From assembly GCA_002293125.1 (NCBI GenBank), contig DBCR01000053.1, positions 16,110 to 22,198 of the forward strand: a stretch of DNA of 6,089 nucleotides, given 5' to 3'. Both the position numbers and the translations under genes were made by a program. This document shows positions 1 to 6,001 of the stretch, piece by piece (position 1 is the first letter of the stretch; each line of letters begins with the position of its first letter). The stretch comes from Opitutia bacterium UBA953. Lineage in GTDB: Bacteria > Verrucomicrobiota > Verrucomicrobiia > Opitutales > UBA953. A model generated the notes under the pieces. The model searched no databases, was not told the origin of the DNA, and saw only the letters and a program-made list of their open reading frames with translations.

Positions 1-1744
1 GTCTGGCAGGACGGCTCTGCTCAGCCGGAATTCGCCGACCCCCGTGCGGTCCGCGGCGGCGTGCTCCGTCAGTTCGTCATGTCCACTCCGCCGACGCTCA
101 GGCGCGTCGGCCCCAACGCCAACAACGGGTTCCGCGGGGAGCTTTACGACAACAACGACTTCGGACTGCTCTCCTCGACATCCGAACACCGAAGAAACCA
201 TCCCCGCCCTAGCGACGAGCTGGGCGATGTCACCCGACGGCATGACGGCCTATTTCCGCCTTGATCCGAACGCCAAGTTCACGGACGGCCAGGCCATCAC
301 CGCGGACGACTACTTCTACACGTTCTATTTCAATCGTTCGCCTTGGGCGAAGGCCGACTGGTACGCCGACTACTACACCCGCGAGTGGGGCAGCATTACC
401 AAGTACGACGCGCACACGATTGCCATCAAGGCCCCGCGCAAGCGCCCTTATCAGCTCGAACGCCTGGGCCAACTGATTCCACTGCCGCGCAATTTCTTCA
501 AGGACTTCGGACCGAATTACGAGAAGCTGTATAACGACCGCTTCCAGCCGACGACGGGCCCCTACTTCGTCGGCCCGACCGGCCTTCAACGTGAAAAGTC
601 CGTCACGCTCACCCGGGTGCAGGACTGGTGGGGCGACCATCGTAAGTTCTATCGCCACCGCTATAATCCTGACGTCATCGAATACGGCGTCATCCGCGAT
701 CCGGAGAGCGCCTACGCCTCGATGCTCGCCGGCGAGATCGACTTCATGCCGATCATGATGCCGCGCTATTGGTACGGCACCAACGAGAAGAAGCCCTACC
801 AGAACGGCTACCTCACCAAGGCCCAGTTCTTCAACGACATCCCCCGCCCTCCTTACGGCCTCTACCTCAATACGCAGAAGGCCTTACTCTCAGACCTCGA
901 CGTGCGCGTCGGCCTCCAGCATGCCACCGACTTCCAGCGCGTCATCGATGGCTTCTATCGCGGCGACTACGAACGCCTCAACCAATTCAGCGAAGGCCTT
1001 GGCAAGTTCACCGAGCCCTCGATCCGTCCTCGCCGCTATTCGCAGGAACTCGCCCGTGCGGCCTTCGCCAAGGCTGGCTTCACCCGCGTCGGCGCCGACG
1101 GCATCCTCATGAACGCGGCCGGCGAACGGCTTTCATTCCGACTCACCTTCGACACCTCCGACCGTCGCAAGTATCTCGCGACGCTCGTCGAGTCGGCCCG
1201 TCGCTGCGGCGTGGAGTACCGCCCCGAGACGCTCGAGCGAACGACCATGTACCGCAAGGTCATGGAGAAGAACCATGACATCGTCTTCTGGGCGTGGTCC
1301 GTCTCGAGCCGCCTCCCTGCCCTCTGGGAATCCCACCACACCGACAACGCCGTCGAGAAGCTCGCGGACGGGCGCAAGGTGCCTAAGCGCCAGACGAACA
1401 ACATCACCGGGATCGACGACCCCGACCTCTCTCAACTCATCGACCGTTTCCGCGAGGCCACCGAAGAGGACGAGATGATCAAGCTCTCATTCCAGATGCA
1501 GCACCGCATCCATGATCTCGCCGACTTCATCCCGGGCTTCAAGGTCCCTGGCTACCGCATCGCCCACTGGGATTGGGTCAAGTTCCCGGCAGGGTTCGAC
1601 GTGCGCGCCGCCGAAGACCCGGGTCAGTACGGCCTCTTCTGGCTCGACCCCAAGCAGCGCGAGGTCGACCTCAGGGATTTCCGCGACGGCAAGGTGCGCG
1701 GCGCACCGAAGACGGTCATCGAAGACCGCTGGCGGACCGAATGA
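1..1744 (+). CDS. ABC transporter periplasmic solute-binding protein, family 5 (OppA/DppA/YejA-like); 5' partial, frameshifted
   Basis: This is the substrate-binding subunit of a peptide-type ABC importer; it would capture a small solute, probably an oligopeptide, in the periplasm and hand it to inner-membrane permeases. The frame beginning at base 1 encodes a typical mature N-terminal region: DPRAVRGGVLRQF, then PPTLRRVGPNANNGFRG and NNDFGLLS. The homologous continuation HPNTEETIPALATSW, SPDGMTAYFRLDPNAKF and DGQAITADDYFYTFYF is in another frame, running from about 179 to the TGA at 1742-1744. Joined, the two parts give about 580 residues, close to the usual full length, so only the signal peptide and a few residues are missing upstream. 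The ATG at 44 is in the downstream frame, but its Ser/Thr/Arg-rich beginning is out-of-frame translation and not a real N-terminus. Later segments (SIRPRRYSQELARAAFAKAG, NHDIVFWAWS, GLFWLDPK) fit the family's second lobe and C-terminus. The ATPase gene follows 49 bases later. Family assignment is firm; the substrate is unknown. Confidence 0.88.
   Translation, partial: SGRTALLSRNSPTPVRSAAACSVSSSCPLRRRSGASAPTPTTGSAGSFTTTTTSDCSPRHPNTEETIPALATSWAMSPDGMTAYFRLDPNAKFTDGQAITADDYFYTFYFNRSPWAKADWYADYYTREWGSITKYDAHTIAIKAPRKRPYQLERLGQLIPLPRNFFKDFGPNYEKLYNDRFQPTTGPYFVGPTGLQREKSVTLTRVQDWWGDHRKFYRHRYNPDVIEYGVIRDPESAYASMLAGEIDFMPIMMPRYWYGTNEKKPYQNGYLTKAQFFNDIPRPPYGLYLNTQKALLSDLDVRVGLQHATDFQRVIDGFYRGDYERLNQFSEGLGKFTEPSIRPRRYSQELARAAFAKAGFTRVGADGILMNAAGERLSFRLTFDTSDRRKYLATLVESARRCGVEYRPETLERTTMYRKVMEKNHDIVFWAWSVSSRLPALWESHHTDNAVEKLADGRKVPKRQTNNITGIDDPDLSQLIDRFREATEEDEMIKLSFQMQHRIHDLADFIPGFKVPGYRIAHWDWVKFPAGFDVRAAEDPGQYGLFWLDPKQREVDLRDFRDGKVRGAPKTVIEDRWRTE
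169..179 (+). other. Frameshift point inside the solute-binding protein gene
   Basis: Upstream of this point the conserved family sequence is read in the frame of base 1, ending GLLS at 163-174. Downstream it is read from 179 as HPNTEE. Four bases (175-178, TCGA) lie where one codon is expected, so one extra base, or two missing bases, breaks the frame. Relatives usually have a short NN..GL.S.HPNT segment here, so almost nothing is lost apart from the frame. If uncorrected, the base-1 frame runs on to a stop at about 262-264. No slippery heptamer of the programmed-frameshift kind is visible. A sequencing or assembly error and a genuine inactivating mutation cannot be told apart from this sequence alone. 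Confidence 0.8.
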
Positions 1745-1793
1745 CCGTCGTTCTTCCTTTCCCTTGCCCCTCGCCCAACCTATGTTGCCGACC

Positions 1794-2639
1794 ATGTCCG
1801 CCGAGCCTCTCCTGAAAGTCCAGGACCTCAGCGTCACCTTCCGCACGGGTGACCGCGAGACCGTCGCCGCCCAAGGCGTCAGCTACGAACTCGCCGCTGG
1901 CGAAGTCCTCGCGGTGGTCGGCGAATCCGGCTCCGGGAAATCGGTCTCGGCCCTCGCCCTGACCCGCCTGCTGCCGCCCGAGCCGTCTTGCGGCCTATCG
2001 GGATCCGTCAAATTATCCGGCGTCGAGTTAATGGGACTTCCCGAGGACAAGCTCGCCAAGGTCCGCGGTGGCTCCATCGCCTACATTTTTCAGGAACCCG
2101 GCACTTCCCTGAATCCAGTCTACACCATCGGCTTCCAGATCGGCGAAGCCGTCGCGTTACACCGACCGGACGTCAAAGACGTCGACGCCGAGGTCATTCG
2201 CTCCCTCGCCGAGGTCCACATCAACGACCCCGAACGCGTCGCGAACCAATACCCGCACGAACTCTCCGGCGGCATGCAGCAACGCGCGATGATCGCCATG
2301 GCGCTGGCGTGCAACCCGAAGATCCTCGTGGCCGACGAGCCGACCACCGCGCTCGACGTGACCATCCAAAAGGAGATCATGGACCTCCTCGCCCGCCTCC
2401 GTCGCGAGCGAGGCATGAGCATCGTCCTCATCACCCATAATTTCGGCATCATCGCGAACTTCGCCGATAAGGTCGCGGTGATGTGGAAAGGTCGCATCGT
2501 CGAATCCGGCCCGGTCGAACAGATCATGCGGACGCAGTCGCACCCTTACACTAAGGCGCTGATCGCCTGCATCCCGCGCCTCGGTCAGCGCCGCCGCCGC
2601 CTCACCACCCTGTCCGACGAACTCAAGGTCTCCCGATGA
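1794..2639 (+). CDS. Peptide-type ABC transporter ATP-binding protein (OppD/DppD-like)
   Basis: This is the first of two cytoplasmic ATPases that would power uptake by the importer whose binding protein lies just upstream. From the ATG at 1794 it has 281 residues. Visible motifs are Walker A GESGSGKS (43-50), the Q-loop glutamine in YIFQEPGTSLNP (Q100), the ABC signature LSGGMQQR (157-164), Walker B ILVADE (177-182) with D-loop ALD, and switch histidine H215 in LITHNFGII. The tail SHPYTKALIACIPRL (249-263) is the start of the oligopeptide-transporter C-terminal region. The protein then stops after 18 more residues, without the cysteine-containing segment that makes typical OppD/DppD about 320-330 long. 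The residue after the switch histidine is Asn rather than the usual Asp. A second in-frame ATG at 1782 would add MLPT; 1794 was preferred because MSAEPLLKVQDLSV matches the usual N-terminus. Neither has a clear Shine-Dalgarno sequence. The TGA overlaps the next start (ATGA). The substrate cannot be deduced. Confidence 0.93.
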   Translation: MSAEPLLKVQDLSVTFRTGDRETVAAQGVSYELAAGEVLAVVGESGSGKSVSALALTRLLPPEPSCGLSGSVKLSGVELMGLPEDKLAKVRGGSIAYIFQEPGTSLNPVYTIGFQIGEAVALHRPDVKDVDAEVIRSLAEVHINDPERVANQYPHELSGGMQQRAMIAMALACNPKILVADEPTTALDVTIQKEIMDLLARLRRERGMSIVLITHNFGIIANFADKVAVMWKGRIVESGPVEQIMRTQSHPYTKALIACIPRLGQRRRRLTTLSDELKVSR

Positions 2640-3427
2640 GCGACAACCTTCTCGAAGTCAGCGACCTTTCCGTCCACTACCCTGGCCGGGCCAACTGGTT
2701 CTTCCAGAAAGCCGAACCCAAGAAGGCCGTGGACGGGATCTCCTTCGTCGTTCCCAAAGGGAAGACCGTCGGACTCGTCGGTGAATCCGGATCAGGCAAG
2801 ACGACCACCGGACGCGCGATCGTGAAGCTCGCCCCGTTGACCGCTGGCAAGATCCTCTACCACGGACAGGACATCGGCGTCCTTTCCAACTCGGACTTCC
2901 TCCCCTGGCGCAAGAAGATCCAGATGATCTTCCAGGACCCGTATAACTCGCTTAACCCGCGGGCCGATATCCTGAGCATCCTCTCCGAGCCGCTCGAGAT
3001 TCACTTCCCGCGGATGACGCGGGAGGATCGCGAAGCCCGCTGCGCCGAACTGCTCCGTAGCGTCCAACTCCCCGCCGAACACTTGCGCCGACACCCGCAT
3101 GAATTCTCCGGTGGCCAGCGCCAGCGCATCGGCATCGCGCGGGCCCTCGCCGTGCAGCCGGAGCTCATCATCTGCGACGAGCCCGTCTCGGCGCTCGACG
3201 TCTCCGTGCAAGCGGAGGTCGTGAACCTGCTCCAGGACCTGCAGGAGCAGCTAGGCCTCACCTACCTCTTCATCGCCCATGACCTCGCCGTCGTCGAACA
3301 TGTCAGCGACCACATCCTCGTGATGTCCAAGGGCAAGATCGTCGAACAAGGCACCCCGGCTGAGATTCTCGGTGATCCGCAGCAGGCCTACACGAAGACG
3401 CTGCTGGCCGCGGTCCCCCGGTTCTGA
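2636..3427 (+). CDS. Peptide-type ABC transporter ATP-binding protein (OppF/DppF-like)
   Basis: This is the second ATPase of the importer, expected to form the heterodimeric motor with the preceding gene product. It has 263 residues. It shows Walker A GESGSGKT (49-56), Q-loop Q100 in QMIFQDPYNSLNPR, signature FSGGQRQR (157-164, Phe for the usual Leu as often in OppF), Walker B LIICDE (177-182) followed by PVSALDVSVQ, and switch histidine H215 in FIAHDLAVV. The insert after the first strand (GRANWFFQKAEPKKAVDG) is typical of OppF/DppF, where the partner has a shorter loop. It ends at AYTKTLLAAVPRF, so the cysteine-bearing C-terminal extension of about 50 residues is absent, as in its partner. 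The start is fixed by the ATGA overlap with the upstream stop; AAGG at 2625-2628, seven bases before the ATG, may act as a weak ribosome binding site. In YejF-type systems the two ATPase domains are fused; here they are separate genes. Confidence 0.94.
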   Translation: MSDNLLEVSDLSVHYPGRANWFFQKAEPKKAVDGISFVVPKGKTVGLVGESGSGKTTTGRAIVKLAPLTAGKILYHGQDIGVLSNSDFLPWRKKIQMIFQDPYNSLNPRADILSILSEPLEIHFPRMTREDREARCAELLRSVQLPAEHLRRHPHEFSGGQRQRIGIARALAVQPELIICDEPVSALDVSVQAEVVNLLQDLQEQLGLTYLFIAHDLAVVEHVSDHILVMSKGKIVEQGTPAEILGDPQQAYTKTLLAAVPRF

Positions 3428-4446
3428 TGGCCGTGGAAGCCCAGTCGAAGCTAGATGGCACGACGCGCGGCCTCGGCCTGCTACTCATCGGCATGGCCGC
3501 GTTCACGACCTGGGATCAGTGGGCCATCTGGAGCACCAAGGATGATTATACCTTCGGCTACCTTGTGCCGTTCTTCTCCGCTTACGTGCTCTGGGATCGA
3601 TGGGAAGACCTCCGCACCCTGCTCACGGGCGAGCGGTCCGACGTCGCCGCGCCCACGTCCAAAGGCGTACTCACCCTCGCCCAGCTCTTGGCGATCGCTT
3701 CCCTCGCGCTCTTCGGCTTCGGCGCCGCCGCCCGCGCCATCTTCGGTACCGGCATCGGTCCCACCCTCGCCATCAGCTTCGGCCTGGCCGGCGCGGCGCT
3801 CACCTTCGCCTTCCTCTCCGTCCGCGGACCGTCGGACGCCGTCGCGACATCAGCCTCCCGCTGGCGGGTCGTCGGACTCCTCCTCTTTCCTGCCTGCGTC
3901 TGGTTGATTTCCGGTCCGTTCCTCTACCTCGTCGATAACCAGATCAAAGGCGAGCTGCTCACCAACGTCACCGAGATCGTCTCCGGGATTCTGCGTGCCA
4001 ACGACCACGCCATCCGGGTCAGCGGCAACACGATCATCTTCCCTAACGGAGATGCGGTCGGGGTGGCGGAGGCCTGCTCGGGTATCCGTTCGCTCTCGGC
4101 CTGCGTCTTCGCCGGCGCCTTTCTCGGCGCGGTCTTCCTGGAAGGTGGCTTTCCGGGTGCGCTGCTCCGTCGCATCGCCCTGATCGGCCTCGCCGGTTTC
4201 ACCGCCATCCTGCTCAACATCGGACGCAACACTTACCTCACCTTCCACGCGCTGCACCAAGGCTCAAAGTCACTGGAACGTGACCTCGCCGGCATCGAAC
4301 ACGGGCAGCCCGGTTTCTCGTCGCTCGGCACCGTCCATGATTTGGCTGGCAATGTCGCCATGGTCGCCGCCTTGATTATCCTCGTGGCCTTCGTCCCGTT
4401 ACTCAACCGACTCGGACGACCCCGCGACAACCGACCTTCCGCATGA
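3427..4446 (+). CDS. Exosortase/archaeosortase family transmembrane transpeptidase
   Basis: This is an inner-membrane cysteine transpeptidase of the kind that recognises a C-terminal PEP-CTERM-like tag on exported proteins, cleaves it and passes the protein on for surface attachment. It has 339 residues and about eight hydrophobic helices (roughly 14-30, 43-57, 82-106, 111-131, 147-168, 221-240, 248-264, 307-326). The family's catalytic residues are all present: C217 in VAEACSGIRSL, R267 in LLNIGRNTY and H304 in TVHDLAGN. The N-terminal motif YTFGYLVPFFSAYVLWDRW (41-59) matches the usual substrate-side SHG-LVP region, with Tyr-Thr-Phe-Gly in place of Ser-His-Gly. The C-terminus is a short basic tail with no fused EpsI domain. 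The ATG lies inside the TGA of the upstream ATPase (TGATG), and its own TGA overlaps the glgA start. Which exosortase subclass it belongs to, and which tag it reads, cannot be told from this window. No complete target protein is visible here. Confidence 0.92.
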   Translation: MAVEAQSKLDGTTRGLGLLLIGMAAFTTWDQWAIWSTKDDYTFGYLVPFFSAYVLWDRWEDLRTLLTGERSDVAAPTSKGVLTLAQLLAIASLALFGFGAAARAIFGTGIGPTLAISFGLAGAALTFAFLSVRGPSDAVATSASRWRVVGLLLFPACVWLISGPFLYLVDNQIKGELLTNVTEIVSGILRANDHAIRVSGNTIIFPNGDAVGVAEACSGIRSLSACVFAGAFLGAVFLEGGFPGALLRRIALIGLAGFTAILLNIGRNTYLTFHALHQGSKSLERDLAGIEHGQPGFSSLGTVHDLAGNVAMVAALIILVAFVPLLNRLGRPRDNRPSA

Positions 4447-5867
4447 GAATCCTTTTCGTGACTCCCGAGTTGGCGCCTTGGTCCAAGGCCGGCGGACTCG
4501 GCGACGCCACCGTGGCGCTGGGTAAAGCCTTGGCGGCCATGGGTCACGAAGTCCGCGCGGTGACGCCCCTGTACGGCTCCGTCCCGGGCCGCGAGAAGAT
4601 GGGCACGCTCATCGAATCGCTCAAGGTCGGCGTAAACGGCGACCCACGTAAGGCCGGTTGCCGTATCCGCACGCTGCCGGTCTCGCCGAACTTCCAGGCT
4701 TGGTTTGTCGAACACGAAGATTTCTACGGCGCCCGGGAAATCTATCCGGCACGTGATGACGCCGGCGAACGGGCCGCATTCTACGGACGAGCCGGACTAG
4801 ACGCATGCCTGACGACCAGCTGGATCCCCGACGTCATCCATTGCCACGACTGGACCGCCGGCCTTGTGCCCGTGCTCCTGAATACCACGCTCAAGCAGTC
4901 CGCGCTCGGCGGAGCGAAGACCGTCCTCTCGATCCATAACCTGCAGCACCAAGGCCTTTATCCCAAGCGCATCATGGGCTACCTCGGGCTGCCCGCATTC
5001 CTCTGGAGCCCGCAGGAACTCGAGTGCCTCGGTGGCGTCAACTTCCTCAAAGGCGGCATCCTCCACGCCGCCAAGGTCATCACCGTCAGCCCGACCTACG
5101 CCAAGGAGATCCTCACCCCCGCCTTCGGATACGGACTGGATGATGTCGTGCGTCGCCGCGCAAGTGACCTACGCGGCATCCTCAACGGCGTCGATCGCGA
5201 CGAATGGAACCCAGAGGACGACGCGCATATTGCCGCCGCATTCTCAGCCAAGAAGCCCGCGGGAAAGGCCGAATGCAAGACCGCCCTGCTGCGCGAACTC
5301 GGTCTCGCCACCGATCGTGACGTTCCCCTCGTCGGCGTCGTCTCACGCCTCTGGGAGCAGAAGGGATTGGACCTCGCCGTCAGCGTGCTCCCGAAATTCC
5401 TGCGCAAAGACTCCTTGCAGTTCGTGCTCCTCGGCAGCGGAGACGCCTGGTTAGAAAACGAGTTCAAACGACTCGCCGTCGACTTTCCCGCCCTCTGTGC
5501 CGTCCGCATCGGCTACGACAACGGCCTGTCCCACCGGATCGAGGCAGGCAGCGATTTCTTCCTGATGCCCAGCCGCTTCGAGCCGTGCGGCCTAAACCAG
5601 ATGTATTCCATGGCCTACGGCACGCTCCCCATCGTTCGAGCCACCGGCGGATTGGCTGATACCGTGAGCGGCTGGGACGGAAAAAAGAAAGGTACTGGGA
5701 TTCTTTTTGAGCATGCGGACCAAGGCGGCATCGAATGGGCCCTCAATCGGGCGCTGGAACTTTATCAGCAGCCCGCGACCTATAGGTCACTGCAGAAGAC
5801 CGCGATGGCGTCGGCATTCAGTTGGTCGAAATCAGCCGAAGCCCACCTCGAGTGCTACCGAGGTTAA
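4443..5867 (+). CDS. glgA: Glycogen (starch) synthase, ADP-glucose dependent, GT5
   Basis: This cytoplasmic enzyme transfers glucose from ADP-glucose to the non-reducing end of an alpha-1,4-glucan, the elongation step of glycogen synthesis. It has 474 residues, nearly the length of E. coli GlgA (477). The N-terminal Rossmann domain begins MRILFVTPELAPWSKAGGLG, carrying the nucleotide-sugar binding motif KAGGL (15-19; KTGGL in E. coli). It continues with HCHDWTAG (133-140), SIHNLQHQG (163-171) and ITVSPTYAKEI (213-223), and ILNGVD (246-251) is the domain linker. The C-terminal domain has SRLWEQKG (301-308), the donor-site SRFEPCGLNQ (377-386) with the expected catalytic-site Glu at 380, and TGGLADTV (401-408). 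All hallmark residues are present and the frame is intact across the A-rich run at 5681-5690. The start is set by the ATGA overlap with the exosortase gene. It ends with TAA followed by an AT-rich gap, so it looks like the last gene of the unit. No other glycogen gene (glgB, glgC, glgP) is in the window. Confidence 0.96.
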   Translation: MRILFVTPELAPWSKAGGLGDATVALGKALAAMGHEVRAVTPLYGSVPGREKMGTLIESLKVGVNGDPRKAGCRIRTLPVSPNFQAWFVEHEDFYGAREIYPARDDAGERAAFYGRAGLDACLTTSWIPDVIHCHDWTAGLVPVLLNTTLKQSALGGAKTVLSIHNLQHQGLYPKRIMGYLGLPAFLWSPQELECLGGVNFLKGGILHAAKVITVSPTYAKEILTPAFGYGLDDVVRRRASDLRGILNGVDRDEWNPEDDAHIAAAFSAKKPAGKAECKTALLRELGLATDRDVPLVGVVSRLWEQKGLDLAVSVLPKFLRKDSLQFVLLGSGDAWLENEFKRLAVDFPALCAVRIGYDNGLSHRIEAGSDFFLMPSRFEPCGLNQMYSMAYGTLPIVRATGGLADTVSGWDGKKKGTGILFEHADQGGIEWALNRALELYQQPATYRSLQKTAMASAFSWSKSAEAHLECYRG

Positions 5868-5947
5868 CGCTAGTTTTTAACGCTTAAAATAAAGCATTGG
5901 TGGCTTCTTTTTAAGCAATCGTTGGGGTTTATTCGCCAATCTTAACG
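5864..5947. repeat. Three TTAACG boxes at the end of glgA and in the gap
   Basis: TTAACGCT occurs at 5864-5871 (overlapping the glgA stop codon) and again at 5877-5884, 13 bases apart start to start. A shorter copy, TTAACG, lies at 5942-5947. In GC-rich surroundings, three copies in about 84 bases is noticeable, but the element is short and AT-rich gaps produce such matches by chance. It could be an operator-like site or nothing; no known regulator is recognised. Confidence 0.3.
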
Positions 5948-6001
5948 AGATTGTCGAAATACATGGTGATTTGGCAGACTTTGAGCACATCAGCAGACGC
6001 C
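5868..6001. promoter_or_regulatory. AT-rich intergenic gap, probable terminator/promoter region
   Basis: This is the only sizeable non-coding stretch (134 bases) and is far richer in A+T than the flanking genes. It separates the end of the overlapping gene cluster from a new exported-protein gene, so a transcription end and a new promoter are expected here. I see no convincing -35/-10 pair with normal spacing, and no strong Shine-Dalgarno sequence before the ATG at 6002. The assignment rests on position and base composition only. Confidence 0.45.
5882..5916 (+). terminator. Possible weak hairpin after glgA
   Basis: GCTTAAAA (5882-5889) is perfectly complementary to TTTTAAGC (5909-5916). Inside it, AAGC (5892-5895) pairs with GCTT (5903-5906) around a seven-base loop, leaving a symmetrical 2x2 internal loop. 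It starts 14 bases after the glgA stop. The stem is AT-rich and no run of T follows (the next bases are AATCGTTGGGG), so it is not a textbook intrinsic terminator on either strand. It could be a 3'-end stabilising hairpin instead. Confidence 0.35.

Noticed and set aside
44..175. N-terminal part of the open frame starting at the ATG at 44
   Set aside because: It is Ser/Thr/Arg-rich out-of-frame translation; the same bases in the base-1 frame give conserved solute-binding-protein sequence.
160..180. Programmed ribosomal frameshift in the binding-protein gene
   Set aside because: There is no slippery heptamer, no obvious downstream pseudoknot, and no precedent in this family; an indel is simpler.
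230..658. Antisense and alternate-frame open frames across the window (for example 230-658 minus, 1988-2440 plus, 3850-4260 minus)
   Set aside because: They lie inside well-supported genes, have low-complexity Arg/Pro/Ser-rich translations, and are expected shadows in GC-rich DNA.
1512..1793. N-terminal extension of the first ATPase back to the ATG at 1512
   Set aside because: It overlaps the conserved end of the binding-protein gene and encodes Ser/Arg-rich shadow sequence.
5681..5690. A-rich run in glgA as a possible frameshift
   Set aside because: The frame continues unbroken with conserved GlgA sequence to a stop at the expected length.
5971..5987. Sigma-54-like promoter (TTGGCA with GG and GC ten bases apart)
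   Set aside because: The GG-N10-GC spacing fits, but the -12 element reads GAGC rather than TTGC, and transcription would start only a few bases before the ATG at 6002, leaving no room for a leader.
5963..6001. Upstream in-frame ATG at 5963 as start of the exported protein
   Set aside because: It would place 13 non-basic residues before the signal peptide; the start at 6002 gives the normal layout. Kept only as an alternative.
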